A DNA stretch of 64,000 nt from Brevundimonas subvibrioides ATCC 15264 (GCF_000144605.1 NC_014375.1:2688501-2752500); one strand, 5' to 3'; positions 1-9,796 are shown, numbered from the stretch's first letter. A program made the numbers and translations. The notes: generated by a model from the sequence alone, not told the origin.

Positions 1-1408
1 AGTCGACATCCGAGTCGGCCACCAGCCAGAGCAAACCGGCCCAGGCGGCGACGTTCTGGCTCAGCTGTTCGGGATCGATCTTGTCCAGGGTGTCGTCGGC
101 CGTGTGGTGCAGGTCGAAATAGCGCAGACCGTCCTGCTGCAGCCCGAACACCGGGACCCCGGCCCGAACGATCGGTCCGATGTCGGCACCGCCGCTCGTC
201 TCCGGCACGGACGACCGCAGGACCCCGATCGGATACAGCACCCGGTTGGCGGCCTCGGCGAAGGGCCCGGTCTGCGCACCGACGGGCAGCTGCAGCGTAT
301 GGACCCGGTCGGCCCCGAAGTCGCTCTCGCCGGTGAAGACATGGTTGGCGATGTCCTCGGCCGAGAGACTGCGCAGATAGGCCCCGCCGCCGTTGCCGGT
401 ATCGGTCGGCTGGGCCACCTCTTCCGACCCGTACAGGATCACCCGGAGCGTCCGGGCGGTCCGGCCCTGATCGGCGATGGCGCGCGCCGCTGCGATCGTG
501 ATCGCCCCGCCCGCCCCGTCGTCGATGGCCCCGGTACCCAGGTCCCAGCTGTCCATGTGCGAGCCCAGCACGATGACCTCCTCGGGCCGCGTCCGCCCCG
601 GCAGGTCGCCGATGACGTTGCGCGAGGTGGTCTCGAAGGTGCGTGCGGTGGACGACAGGCGCACCCGGACGGGCTCACCATAGCCGACCAGACGGCTCAG
701 CTGGTCCGCGTCGGGCGCGCTCAGGGAAAAGGCGGGAACCGGCACGACGCCGTTCACATAGCGGGTCGTGCCCGTGTGCGGCATTCGGTGCTCATCCGAT
801 CCGGCCGAGCGCATGATGAAGGCCAGCGCCCCCTTCTGGCCCGCGACGCCTGGCCCCGCCCCGCGGATGCGCGACAGCGGGCCGTAGCCGGCCCCCGACT
901 GCATCGGCACCAGCTGGCCGGCGTCGACATAGGCGATCTTGCCCGCCAGGGACCCGTCAGGCACCGCCTGGAAGGCCTCCAGCGAGGTGAACCGCACCAC
1001 CTCGCCCTCGATCCCGCCCGCGGGCGTGCCCGGCGAATGGCCCAGCGCCGCCACGACCAGCCGTTGCGCGTTGGCGCCCACGATCGCGGCGCTCTCCTCG
1101 CCCCGCTCCCAGCCGACCAGCGGGAATTCCTGGATGCGGACATTCTTGAAGCCGTGCTCGCGCAGATAGTCGGCCGCCCACTCGGACGCCGCCGTCTCGC
1201 TGGGCGAGCCCGCCGGACGCGGACCGAACCGGGTGGTCAGCTGGGTGACGTAGTCGAGGGCGATGTTGTCGGCCATGGCCGCATCCCGGACCGCTTCCGC
1301 CGCCGCGATCGTGCGCGCGTCCTGGGCCTGAGCCGAGGGCGTCAGGCCGGCGACCAGCGCCAGCGTCGAAATTGCGCCGAGCACGGCATGACGGACGGAT
1401 ACGGACAT
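1..1408 (-). CDS. Secreted M28-family metallopeptidase (carboxypeptidase Q-like), C-terminus cut by window edge
   Basis: I translated this on the minus strand because it has no stop inside the window. It starts at an ATG (1406-1408) with a GGAGA-like ribosome site a few bases upstream. A signal peptide of about 25 residues ends near AQAQ. The protease-associated-like region follows, then the metal site GSHMDSWDLGTGAIDDGAG, whose His and two Asp are typical of M28 zinc aminopeptidases/carboxypeptidases. A YGSEEV Glu pair and a downstream LHHTADDTLDKID segment with metal-binding His complete the fold. 469 codons are visible and only the extreme C-terminus is missing. Likely role: periplasmic peptide hydrolysis. 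It lies downstream of lpxC on the same strand, with a 59-base gap, and need not be co-regulated with it. Confidence 0.88.
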   Translation of the reverse strand, partial: MSVSVRHAVLGAISTLALVAGLTPSAQAQDARTIAAAEAVRDAAMADNIALDYVTQLTTRFGPRPAGSPSETAASEWAADYLREHGFKNVRIQEFPLVGWERGEESAAIVGANAQRLVVAALGHSPGTPAGGIEGEVVRFTSLEAFQAVPDGSLAGKIAYVDAGQLVPMQSGAGYGPLSRIRGAGPGVAGQKGALAFIMRSAGSDEHRMPHTGTTRYVNGVVPVPAFSLSAPDADQLSRLVGYGEPVRVRLSSTARTFETTSRNVIGDLPGRTRPEEVIVLGSHMDSWDLGTGAIDDGAGGAITIAAARAIADQGRTARTLRVILYGSEEVAQPTDTGNGGGAYLRSLSAEDIANHVFTGESDFGADRVHTLQLPVGAQTGPFAEAANRVLYPIGVLRSSVPETSGGADIGPIVRAGVPVFGLQQDGLRYFDLHHTADDTLDKIDPEQLSQNVAAWAGLLWLVADSDVD

Positions 1409-1467
1409 CGAGATTCTCCAGACGGATGCAGACCCTAGCGACTGCATCCGGCGGGGAGAAGGCTGGT

Positions 1468-2376
1468 CTAGCCGACCTCGGCCAGTTGGGGTTCCAGCAC
1501 GACCTCGCGCCAGGCGTGGGGGGCCGCCAGCATGGCCCGGACCAGCAGGTTGTTCACCGCGTGACCGGCCTTGTAGCCCTCGTACCGGCCCAGCAGGGGC
1601 GCGCCCAGGACATACAGGTCGCCGATGGCGTCCAGGGCCTTGTGGCGGACGAACTCGCGTTCCATCCGCAGCCCGCCCGGGTTCAGGATCTCGTCGCCGT
1701 CGATGACGACCGCGTTCTCGAGGCTGCCACCCCGGGCCAGGCCGGCCTGACGCAGGGCCTCGACCTCATGCGCGAAACCGAAGGTGCGGGCCGACATGAT
1801 CTCGTCGCGGAAGGTCTGTTCGTCGACGACGAAGTCGATCACCTGGTTGCCGACGACCGCATTGTCGAAGTCGATCTCGAACCGCATCTCGTAACGGTCG
1901 CAGGGCAGCAGGGCCGCGTGCTTGTCGCCGTCCGTGACGTGGATGGGCTCCAGGATCTCGATGTAGCGCACCGGCGTCGCCTGCCGCCGGAAACCGGCGC
2001 GGTCCAGCAGCTGCACGAACGGCAGGGCGGACCCGTCCAGGATCGGCAGCTCGGGGCCGTCGACCTCGACCACGACGTTGGAGATGCCGAGGGCGCAAAA
2101 CGCCGCCATCAGATGCTCGATGGTCGACAGGCGCACGCCCGCCGCGTTCTCGATCATGGTGTTCAGCCGCGCGTCGATCACGGCGTCGCCCGAGACGACG
2201 ATGCGGTTGTCGCGGTCGGTGATGTCGGTGCGGACGAAGACGATGCCGGTGCCGGTCGGCGCGGGGCGGATCGCCAGACGCACGCGCTGGCCCGTATGCA
2301 CGCCCACGCCGGCGCAGATCGCCGGGGCGACCAGGGTCCGTTCACGATGATCGTGGCGTGCGGGCAAGGGGTTCAA
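1468..2376 (-). CDS. lpxC: UDP-3-O-acyl-N-acetylglucosamine deacetylase (lipid A synthesis)
   Basis: LpxC is the zinc deacetylase that commits UDP-acyl-GlcNAc to lipid A synthesis in the cytoplasm. At 302 residues it has the usual length. The N-terminal substrate loop (LVAPAICAGVGVHTG) is followed by the first zinc His in TIEHLMAAF. The HKALD motif (His and Asp zinc ligands) and the catalytic GHAVNN His lie near the C-terminus. Position directly after ftsZ is the classic end of the dcw cluster in proteobacteria. A terminator and heptamer repeats separate it from ftsZ, so it probably has its own promoter in 2377-2480. Confidence 0.97.
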   Translation of the reverse strand: MNPLPARHDHRERTLVAPAICAGVGVHTGQRVRLAIRPAPTGTGIVFVRTDITDRDNRIVVSGDAVIDARLNTMIENAAGVRLSTIEHLMAAFCALGISNVVVEVDGPELPILDGSALPFVQLLDRAGFRRQATPVRYIEILEPIHVTDGDKHAALLPCDRYEMRFEIDFDNAVVGNQVIDFVVDEQTFRDEIMSARTFGFAHEVEALRQAGLARGGSLENAVVIDGDEILNPGGLRMEREFVRHKALDAIGDLYVLGAPLLGRYEGYKAGHAVNNLLVRAMLAAPHAWREVVLEPQLAEVG

Positions 2377-2484
2377 CTCGACATTCGACCTGCGCCGGTG
2401 TGCAGCGCAATATCCGAAGATCGATGCCTAGCGGTCCGTTCCGAAAGCATAAACCAAAGTCGGGTTTCGAATTGTTTCGGTCTG

Positions 2485-2618
2485 TAGGGAGGCAGTAGGC
2501 AGTCGGCAGTAGGCAGTAGGCAATAGGGCGTACCGGATCGCGGGCGCATGACGCCCCGCAACGAAAAGGGACGGCCCGACGGACCGCCCCTTCCCTACTG
2601 CCTACTGCCTAATCCCTA
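2485..2618. repeat. Heptamer (GGCAGTA) tracts in inverted arrangement around the ftsZ terminator
   Basis: Tandem GGCAGTA-type heptamers run through 2489-2525 on the plus strand. The complementary form CTACTGC/CTACTGCC is at 2594-2610, just before the ftsZ stop codon, so the two tracts are inverted to each other and enclose the ftsZ terminator hairpin. In the ftsZ transcript the tracts can pair into an outer stem around the terminator. Short heptamer arrays of this kind occur as dispersed repeats in many bacteria. The function here is unknown. Confidence 0.7.
2563..2593 (-). terminator. Rho-independent terminator downstream of ftsZ
   Basis: Read on the minus strand, a ten-pair stem (GGGGCGGTCC with GGGCCGTCCC, two G-T pairs) closes a three-base loop and is followed by TTTTCGTT. 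It lies about 25 bases after the ftsZ stop and before lpxC, so it should separate the two transcripts. Confidence 0.8.
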
Positions 2619-4157
2619 GTTCGCGAGCCGCCTGAGAAAAGAGGGGATCTCCAGATCGTCCTCCGCCTGCAGGGGCTCGGGGGCTGGCTGGGCGGTGGCA
2701 CGCATCTGGGGCTGGCCGCGCTGCGGGTTCTGCTGGACCGGGGCATAGGCGGTCTGGGCGCGCGGCTTCTTGCCGAACAGGCTCCAGCCCGACCGGCGGT
2801 GATCGCGGTCGTCATAGGCCGGCTCGTCGTACTCACGCGGAGCCTGGGCACCGCTGTCCATATAAAGGTCGCCCTGGTCCTGGGCGGTCGCGGCGGGACG
2901 GGCCGGGGCGGCCTCGAACTCTTCGACCCAGGGGTCGATGATCGGCTCGAGAGCGCGCGGCTCTTCCGCGACGTGGATGACCGGCTCGGGCGCACGGGCG
3001 ACCGGGGGCGGGGCCTGGAAGGTCGGGACGACCGGGGCGGGCTCCGGCGCGCGATAGGCGGCCTCGGCGCGGATCGGCTCGCGGCGCGCGGGTTCGGGCG
3101 CGCGGGTCGGAGCGGCGGCGGTCGGGGCCGCGCGGCGCGGGTCCTGGTAGGTCGACTGCGGCGGCGAAACCGGCTCGGCGCGAACGCCACCGACCTCGTC
3201 CATGCCCGTGGCGACGACCGACACGCGAATCTTGCCGTCGAGAGCCGGATCGAAGGCGGCCCCGAAGATGATGTTGGCGTCGCCGTCCACCTCGGCCGAG
3301 ATGGCGTTGGCCGCCTCGTCGACTTCCAGCAGCGTCATGTCCAGGCCGCCGGTGATGTTCACCAGCACGGCCTTGGCCCCCTTCAGGCTGGTCTCGTCCA
3401 GCAGCGGGTTGGCGATGGCGTTCTGGGCGGCCAGCAGGGCGCGGTCGTCGCCCGAGGCCTCTCCGGTGCCCATCATCGCCTTGCCCATCTCGGACATGAC
3501 GGCGCGGACGTCGGCGAAGTCGAGGTTGATCAGGCCCGGCAGGATCATCAGGTCGGTGATCGAGCGCACGCCCGAGTGCAGGACCTGGTCGGCCATGCCG
3601 AAGGCATCGGCGAAGGTGGTGCGCTCGTTGGCGACGCGGAACAGGTTCTGGTTCGGAATGACGATCAGGGTGTCGACGTAGCGCTGCAGCTCGGCGATGC
3701 CCGCATCGGCCAGGCGCATGCGGTGACGGCCCTCGAAGGTGAAGGGCTTGGTCACGACGCCGACGGTCAGGATGCCGCGGTCGCGCGCGCATTTGGCGAT
3801 GATCGGCGCGGCGCCGGTGCCGGTGCCGCCGCCCATTCCGGCGGTGATGAAGACCATGTGCGCGCCTTCCAGGTGCGCATGGATCTCGTCGGCGCTCTCC
3901 TCGGCGGCGTTCATGCCGACCTCGGGGTGAGCGCCGGCGCCCAGGCCCTGGGTGATGGTCTCACCCAGCTGGATGCGGCGGTCGGTCTTGGCGAAGGACA
4001 GGTGCTGGGCGTCGGTGTTGGCGACGACGAACTCGACCCCTTCGAGGCCGGCGTCGATCATGTTGTTGACGGCGTTCCCGCCGGCACCTCCGACGCCGAA
4101 CACGACGATCCGGGGCTTCAGTTCCGTGGCCGTAGGCCGCACCAGCGAGAGAGACAT
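2616..4157 (-). CDS. ftsZ: Cell division GTPase FtsZ
   Basis: FtsZ is the tubulin-like GTPase that assembles the cytokinetic ring. The product is 513 residues, long for the family because of a roughly 170-residue Pro/Ala-rich linker, as in Caulobacter. The N-terminal [15 protein letters not shown] and tubulin signature [12 protein letters not shown] are intact. The extreme C-terminal peptide [12 protein letters not shown] is the docking site for FtsA and other ring proteins. I chose the ATG at 4157 ([20 protein letters not shown]) rather than upstream starts because the conserved fold begins there and AAAGGTCGG lies upstream. The gene has its own upstream region after a strong terminator, with a candidate CtrA box. 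Confidence 0.98.
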   Translation of the reverse strand: MSLSLVRPTATELKPRIVVFGVGGAGGNAVNNMIDAGLEGVEFVVANTDAQHLSFAKTDRRIQLGETITQGLGAGAHPEVGMNAAEESADEIHAHLEGAHMVFITAGMGGGTGTGAAPIIAKCARDRGILTVGVVTKPFTFEGRHRMRLADAGIAELQRYVDTLIVIPNQNLFRVANERTTFADAFGMADQVLHSGVRSITDLMILPGLINLDFADVRAVMSEMGKAMMGTGEASGDDRALLAAQNAIANPLLDETSLKGAKAVLVNITGGLDMTLLEVDEAANAISAEVDGDANIIFGAAFDPALDGKIRVSVVATGMDEVGGVRAEPVSPPQSTYQDPRRAAPTAAAPTRAPEPARREPIRAEAAYRAPEPAPVVPTFQAPPPVARAPEPVIHVAEEPRALEPIIDPWVEEFEAAPARPAATAQDQGDLYMDSGAQAPREYDEPAYDDRDHRRSGWSLFGKKPRAQTAYAPVQQNPQRGQPQMRATAQPAPEPLQAEDDLEIPSFLRRLAN

Positions 4158-4226
4158 ATCCAAACCGACCTTTGTTCCGACCCTGCCCCTTAAGGTTCCG
4201 ACGCGAAGTCCCCGCAGATCCGCATT

Positions 4227-4243
4227 GGTTATGAGCGCGTTAA
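4227..4243 (-). promoter_or_regulatory. Candidate CtrA box upstream of ftsZ
   Basis: On the minus strand the sequence is TTAA, seven bases, then ATAACC, one mismatch from the full CtrA consensus TTAA-N7-TTAACC. It lies about 70 bases upstream of the ftsZ ATG. CtrA repression of ftsZ is established in Caulobacter crescentus. Its use here is inferred. The remainder of the 4158-4409 gap shows no gene. Confidence 0.45.
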
Positions 4244-4409
4244 GGATCACCCAACGCCCTTAAGAGAAGGTTACCGATACGGTGAGTCGGACGCGCTGGG
4301 CAGAAAACCAAAGCGTGACCGGAGTAAATTTACCTATTGCCTCGCCAAACGGCGGGCGAACCGGCCCCGCGCGCCGGAAGGCATCGGGGCCACAGCCCGA
4401 ACGACGCAC

Positions 4410-4451
4410 AAAAAAGGGGCCGGACGATCGCTCGTCCGGCCCCAGCTTTTT
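4410..4451. terminator. Strong bidirectional terminator between the TonB receptor gene and ftsZ
   Basis: A perfect 12-pair stem (GGGGCCGGACGA with TCGTCCGGCCCC, loop TCGC) is flanked by A6 on one side and AGCTTTTT on the other. It lies 28 bases past the receptor stop codon, so it should end receptor transcription and isolate ftsZ from upstream division-gene transcription. Confidence 0.9.
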
Positions 4452-4478
4452 CGAACCGCCCGGAGGCGGGATCGTTTC

Positions 4479-7400
4479 TTAGAACGTGTAGGTCAGCGAC
4501 GCGGTCCAGCGACGGCCGATCGAGTCGACGTAGACCTGGTTCAGGTAGCCGTTGTTACCCAGTTCCTGCATGTCGAAGACGTTGTCGACGACGAAGCGGG
4601 CCGTGATGTTCTCGTTGACGTCGTAGCCCAGCGACAGGTTGTGCAGGGTGTAGGCGTCGTAGCGAACCACGTTGGCCTGTTCGGCCGTGGCCTGCAGAAC
4701 GCCCGAGCGGACGATCGCCGCGTCCTGGAAGTTCGTGGTCCAGCGCGCGTTGAACGGTCCACGGTTGTACAGGATCGACGCCTGGGTCTTCCAGCTCGGG
4801 TTGGCCAGCGAGTTCTCCGACGGCGAAGCGTCCGAGAAGTCACCGATGCCCGAGGTGCTGTATTCCATCAGGTAGTAGATGTTGCTGCGGAACGCGAGCG
4901 TGCCGAGATCCATGTCGGTCGAGAACACGTCCGACAGACCCACCGAGTAGCTGAGGTTGGCGTTGATGGCCTTAACCCGCGTACCGCCCAGGTTGAAGTA
5001 GGGCAGTTCGAAGCCGTTGGTGAAGTTGAACGTGGCGTCCCGCTGGATGCCCGAGCAGCTGTTCACGCCGATGTCGGGCGTGTTGTTCGGGTACGACGTG
5101 CTGTCGTAGCAGAAGTTGGCCGAGTCCGTGGCCAGCAGCGGCCCCAGGGCGTCCGTCACCGTGATTTCGAGGTAATCGGCAGCGACGATCAGGTTGGGGA
5201 TGAAGCTCGGCCGTGCGACGAAGCCGAAGGTGAAGGAGTCGCCCTTTTCCGGAACGAGGGTCTGACGACCCGCGATAACCCCGGTGAAGCTGGCACCCGA
5301 CACCCCGTAGCCGGCGCTGCCGACGTTCAGGATGAAGGCTTCGGCATCGGCATCGCTCGTGATGGGCGTCGAGACACCATTCTGGGCGATCAGCGCGCCA
5401 CCGTTTGCTGCGGCGATGCGGCGAACTTCAGCGATACAGTTGACGCGACGGACGGCCGGTTGCGCACCGGCGTTGTAGCCGGCGGCACGGCAGGGATCGG
5501 TCGCCGAGGTGAAGAACGCCTGGTTGCCCAGGAACAGTTCCACGATCGACGGGTTGCGGACCGACTTGGAGATGTTCCCGCGCAGCAGCAGCTGGTCGTT
5601 GACCTCCCAGGTACCGGCGAGGGTGTAGACCTCCTCGCGATCACCGTCATAGGTCGGGGTGACGATCGTACCGCTCAGGTTGCGGTAGGTCTCGGCTTCA
5701 CCTTCCAGTTCGGTGTAGCGAATGGCCGGGTTCAGCTCCAGCGACTTGACGAACGGGATGTTGAACCCTTCGCCGAGCAGCGGGATGCGCAGTTCCAGGC
5801 CGTACTCGGTCGCCTCGATCGAGCCTTCGGTGGTGGCCGAAGGCGCCGAACGGGTCCGGCCCGTGCCGCCGAGGGTCGACGCGAAGTAGGTCAGCTCTTC
5901 CTTGCGGTATTCGCCGGTGACGGCGAACTGCAGCGGGCCGGCCGGCAGGTCGAACAGCGAACCGGTCAGGGTCGCCTGGGTGAAGTTCTGGGTCGACTCG
6001 TTGGTGAACGATTCCCGGGTCGAGACGAAGTCCTTCGCGGCTTGCGAGGCGCGGCCTTCACCGAACACGTTCAGCGGCTGGCAGGCATCGACCATCGCCT
6101 GGGTGATGGTCGGGGCGAACAGCGACTGGGTGCGGATGCCGTCCGGTCCGATCGTCGAGATCGGCTGGATGATGGCGCCCGGGATGAAGCCCGTCGCCGG
6201 GTTGCCGCCGTAGCTGGCGATGTAGGACGCCAGCCCGTCGCGCTGGGCACGGCACACCACATTGGAGCCGACCTGCACGGCGTCAACGGCCATGGCGTAG
6301 GCCGCGTCGTTGATGGCGCTGAACTCGACGAAGGTGTCGGCCTTGCCGTAGCTGTGCGAGATGTCGAAGCCGAAGTCGCGGCCGAAGAGGCTGAAGTCGC
6401 CGCTGATGCCGTTGACGGACCGGAAGGTCTCGTTGGTCGACACCTGTTCGGTGCTGTTGACCACGTCCTCGTTGTTCCGCGACAAGATGAAGTTGCCCGT
6501 GATCCCGGCGTTGGCCAGCGAGGTGCGGTTGGCTGCCGTCAGGAAGGGGTGGTTGACGTTGACCAGCAGGCCCGCGTTCTCCGGGGTCGTGCCGCCGGCG
6601 CTGTTCTGCAGGCCGGCGTTGGCCAGCGGGTTGCGGACCTCGGCGTCCGAATACAGGTTCTCGGTGTAGAAGCGCAGGTTGTCGGTGATCTGATAGTTGG
6701 CGATCACGTTGGCGACATAGCGCTCCTGACGGACGCGCAGCGCAGTGGCGTCGGTCCGCAGTTCGCCGTCGCCGCCGGCCGAGGTCGTGTTGGTGCCGGG
6801 CGCGGCGGGGTTGGTCGCCAGCTCGCCGGCCAGGTCATAGCCCACGATGTTGCCGGTCGGGTCGAAGCGGATCGGCACGGCGCGGCGCGGCAGGATGCCG
6901 GCGGTGCCGCTCGGGTTCGCGATGTCCGGCACGCCGGGGATGAAGGTGCCGATGAAGTCGTTGACGTTGGTCGACGGGTTGGCGGCGTAGTACTCACGCG
7001 CGGTCGGACGGTTGGCCTGAACCACGGCCAGGACCTGGGCGGCCGTCAGGGTCGGCGACAGGCCGTAACGGGCGCGGGCAGCGGTCACCTGGGCCGCCGT
7101 CAGGCTGGCCGGCGCGAAGGCGCAGACGTCGGTCGCGCTCGTGATACAGGCGCCGAACGGCGTGATCGGAACCTGCTGCAGCAGGGTGAAGGCGTTGGCA
7201 CCCGACCATGCGGCGGGCGAAACCTGGGCGAAGCCCGGCATCCGGAAGGCGTTGCCGGGCTGGAAGAAGGCCGGGCTGACGGGGATCGGCGCGCTGCCGG
7301 GCACGTAGCCGGCAATCGTCGGGTTCTCGGCCGTGTTGTTGGTCTGGGTGACGTTGAAGATCAGACCACCGCGCGTCAGCGTGTTGCCGCGCAGGTTCGG

Positions 7401-8267
7401 ACGGAAGACCGACGGCAGGATGTTGTCCACGGTCGTTCCGAGGAACACGCCCGCGGTGCCGCCGGGCACGAAGGCCGGGTTGCGCTGGGCGCCGTTCAGG
7501 GGGTTGCCCGTCAGGCCCGGGTTGTTCGAGCGGACGCTGCGGTCGGAGGCGCGGACGTCGTTGATGAAGGAGTACTCACCCGAAACGGCAACGTTCAGGC
7601 GGCCGTCGAGGAAGTTCTGGCCCCAGACGCCGTTGATCGAATAACGGCCGGCGTCGTGCTCCTTGAAGGTCTCGCCGCCCAGGATCTGGATCTGGGCACC
7701 TTCGTAGTCGTCCTTGAGGACGTAGTTGACGACGCCGGACACGGCGTCCGCGCCGTAGGCGGCGGCGCCGCCGACGGTCAGGATGTCGACGCGGTCGATC
7801 AGGGCGACGGGGATGGTCGAGGCATCGACCTGCGAGCCCGTCTCGTTACCGGCGACGAAGATGGTGGCCGAGTTGTTCGAGACGAAGCGGCGGCCGTTGA
7901 CCAGGGTCAGGGTGCGCGCGGTGCCGAGGTTCAGCAGGTCGATGTAGGTGACGCCCAGCGAGGCCGTCTGGCCGCCGTTGGTGCCGTTCAGGTTGGCGCC
8001 ACCGCCGACCAGCGGGATGTCGTTCAGGATGTCGCCGGCGTTGGTGAACAGACGCTCTTCGATGTCCTGTTCGCCGACCTGTACGCCGGGGATCGTGCCG
8101 CTCGTTTCGGGGCGGGCGATGCGCGAACCTGTGACGACGACCTCTTCGACTTCGTCTTCATCCTGCTGCGGCGCGGTCGGCGCGGTCTGAGCAAAGGATG
8201 GTGCGGCAATCGAAAGAATGCCCGCGAGAACGGTCGTGCCGAAAAGATACTTGCGCTTGGAAATCAT
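4479..8267 (-). CDS. TonB-dependent outer-membrane receptor (1,262 residues)
   Basis: It has a signal peptide (about residues 1-26, ending PSFAQ), an acidic stretch, then the TonB-box-like EEVVVTGSRIARPE and a plug domain (about 50-190; LNLGTARTLTLVNGRRF and IDRVDILTVGGAAAYGADAVSGVVNYVLK are typical). A very large beta-barrel with long loops follows, closing with the terminal aromatic strand WTASLTYTF. It belongs to the oligosaccharide/peptide-type receptors common in Caulobacterales; the ligand cannot be predicted. It is longer than the usual 700-1,000 residues. It sits between ftsA and ftsZ in the same orientation but has a 174-base leader and its own strong terminator, so it looks like an independent unit inserted in the dcw cluster. 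Confidence 0.93.
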   Translation of the reverse strand: MISKRKYLFGTTVLAGILSIAAPSFAQTAPTAPQQDEDEVEEVVVTGSRIARPETSGTIPGVQVGEQDIEERLFTNAGDILNDIPLVGGGANLNGTNGGQTASLGVTYIDLLNLGTARTLTLVNGRRFVSNNSATIFVAGNETGSQVDASTIPVALIDRVDILTVGGAAAYGADAVSGVVNYVLKDDYEGAQIQILGGETFKEHDAGRYSINGVWGQNFLDGRLNVAVSGEYSFINDVRASDRSVRSNNPGLTGNPLNGAQRNPAFVPGGTAGVFLGTTVDNILPSVFRPNLRGNTLTRGGLIFNVTQTNNTAENPTIAGYVPGSAPIPVSPAFFQPGNAFRMPGFAQVSPAAWSGANAFTLLQQVPITPFGACITSATDVCAFAPASLTAAQVTAARARYGLSPTLTAAQVLAVVQANRPTAREYYAANPSTNVNDFIGTFIPGVPDIANPSGTAGILPRRAVPIRFDPTGNIVGYDLAGELATNPAAPGTNTTSAGGDGELRTDATALRVRQERYVANVIANYQITDNLRFYTENLYSDAEVRNPLANAGLQNSAGGTTPENAGLLVNVNHPFLTAANRTSLANAGITGNFILSRNNEDVVNSTEQVSTNETFRSVNGISGDFSLFGRDFGFDISHSYGKADTFVEFSAINDAAYAMAVDAVQVGSNVVCRAQRDGLASYIASYGGNPATGFIPGAIIQPISTIGPDGIRTQSLFAPTITQAMVDACQPLNVFGEGRASQAAKDFVSTRESFTNESTQNFTQATLTGSLFDLPAGPLQFAVTGEYRKEELTYFASTLGGTGRTRSAPSATTEGSIEATEYGLELRIPLLGEGFNIPFVKSLELNPAIRYTELEGEAETYRNLSGTIVTPTYDGDREEVYTLAGTWEVNDQLLLRGNISKSVRNPSIVELFLGNQAFFTSATDPCRAAGYNAGAQPAVRRVNCIAEVRRIAAANGGALIAQNGVSTPITSDADAEAFILNVGSAGYGVSGASFTGVIAGRQTLVPEKGDSFTFGFVARPSFIPNLIVAADYLEITVTDALGPLLATDSANFCYDSTSYPNNTPDIGVNSCSGIQRDATFNFTNGFELPYFNLGGTRVKAINANLSYSVGLSDVFSTDMDLGTLAFRSNIYYLMEYSTSGIGDFSDASPSENSLANPSWKTQASILYNRGPFNARWTTNFQDAAIVRSGVLQATAEQANVVRYDAYTLHNLSLGYDVNENITARFVVDNVFDMQELGNNGYLNQVYVDSIGRRWTASLTYTF

Positions 8268-8441
8268 GAACCTCGCCCCGTGATGGATTAAATTACGCCG
8301 ATATCCGAGTAAGGAGTCGGCGCGGCTTGTCTCATTGCTAACAACATTCGGTCACGCCGCAACCTTTGAGGCAGCCCTGCGGCAACGCGAACGCAGATTT
8401 GTTACAATCGAGACACAGTCTGGTTACAGCCGATGCGCGTG

Positions 8442-9767
8442 TCACAGATTGTCGCGCAACCAACCGGCGGCACGGCCGATCAGATTGCCCTGGTGCACAC
8501 GCGGAGCGTCGGCGGCCGTGACCTGGCGGGACATCAGGCGTCGCGCCGAAACGGCCTCGCGGGGTCCGTAGGCGGCGCGCAGCAGAACGCCGGCCGCCGA
8601 GCAGAAGGCAGGACCCGATGCCGCGTCGGCCAGGTGGGGCGCGCGCTGGGGTCGACCCAGCCGCACCGGGCGGTCGAACACGCGCACAGCCAGCTCGCGC
8701 ACGCCGTTCAGCTGACTGGCCCCGCCGGTCAGGACCAGACCCGCGCCCGGGTCCATGCCCACGCCCGCGTTCCTCAAACGGTCGCGGAGCAGTTCGAGCG
8801 TCTCCTCCACCCGGGGCGCGATGACGGTCTTCAGCATGGCGCGGGGGACGATAACGGGGCCGGCCGAGGCGTCCTCGCCGCGCGGCGGGGCCTCCAGCAT
8901 CTCGCGGTCCTCATGGGCCGCCGCCATGGCCGACCCATGAAGAGTCTTCAGGCGCTCGGCCCCGATCCGGGAGGTCGACAGGCCCCGCGCGATGTCGGCC
9001 GTGACGTGATCGCCGCCCACGTTCAGCGATTCGATATGCAGGAGCGACCGCCCCCCCCACACCGCCGCGCTGGTGGAGCCCCCGCCCATGTCGATGCAGA
9101 CGCAGCCCAGGTCCATCTCGTCTTCTTCCAGCGCCGCGAGGGACGACACCACCGGGGCCGCCGCCACGCCCTGAAGATCCAGATGGGCCAGTTCCAGGCA
9201 GTGGCTCAGCGAGGCGAACGCGCCCTCGGCCATCGACACGACCAGCAGGTCCAGGCCCAGCGAGCCCCCGCGCATCGACCGCGGATCGTGGACGCCGCGG
9301 GCCCCGTCGACCGACCAGGTGATGGGCAGGACGTGGATCGGGCGGCGGTTGGGCAGCTTGATCTGCGCCAGGGCCATGCCGATGGCGCGCGCCAGGTCCG
9401 CGTCGCCGACCGGATTGGCGCCCAGCGACACGCGGGCCTGAACCCGGTGGCTGGCCATCTGGCCGATGGCCGTGGTGACGATCACGCCCGAGACCGGGGC
9501 ACCCGCCGTGCGCTCGGCCCGCTCGACCGCGTGGCCGATCGCCTGGGCCGCCTCGTCCATGTTGACGATCGAGCCTCCGCGCACGCCCTTGGACTGGACG
9601 TGGCTGGCCCCCGCGACGCGGATGGTCCGGTCGGCGTGGCGCACGCCGTCTGGCTTCATGATGAAACAGGCGACCTTGGACTGACCCAGGTCCAGCGCCG
9701 CCACGACCGGCGCGCGCGTGGCTGCCCGCCCCGCATCGACCGAGGGTTCACCCTTCTTGATTGCCAT
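8442..9767 (-). CDS. ftsA: Cell division protein FtsA
   Basis: FtsA is the actin-like ATPase that tethers FtsZ to the inner membrane. 441 residues. The N-terminal phosphate-binding segment VVAALDLGQSKVACF and the later VCIDMGGGSTSAAVW (phosphate 2) and LVLTGGASQLNGV (adenosine) motifs of the actin/Hsp70 fold are visible. The C-terminus NLIGRAAGWLRDNL is a plausible amphipathic membrane-targeting helix. It follows ftsQ by 29 bases. Unusually, its downstream neighbour is a TonB receptor gene, not ftsZ. Confidence 0.95.
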   Translation of the reverse strand: MAIKKGEPSVDAGRAATRAPVVAALDLGQSKVACFIMKPDGVRHADRTIRVAGASHVQSKGVRGGSIVNMDEAAQAIGHAVERAERTAGAPVSGVIVTTAIGQMASHRVQARVSLGANPVGDADLARAIGMALAQIKLPNRRPIHVLPITWSVDGARGVHDPRSMRGGSLGLDLLVVSMAEGAFASLSHCLELAHLDLQGVAAAPVVSSLAALEEDEMDLGCVCIDMGGGSTSAAVWGGRSLLHIESLNVGGDHVTADIARGLSTSRIGAERLKTLHGSAMAAAHEDREMLEAPPRGEDASAGPVIVPRAMLKTVIAPRVEETLELLRDRLRNAGVGMDPGAGLVLTGGASQLNGVRELAVRVFDRPVRLGRPQRAPHLADAASGPAFCSAAGVLLRAAYGPREAVSARRLMSRQVTAADAPRVHQGNLIGRAAGWLRDNL

Positions 9768-9796
9768 GGCCCGCCGTCCCCTACTCTACTGTCGTC

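Noticed and set aside
104..1438. A 444-residue plus-strand open frame
   Set aside because: It is the antisense shadow of the M28 peptidase; the minus strand gives a signal peptide and a complete metal motif.
4641..8291. A 1,216-residue plus-strand open frame opposite the TonB receptor
   Set aside because: GC-rich antisense shadow with Arg/Val/Gly-rich composition and no domain; the minus strand is a clear receptor.
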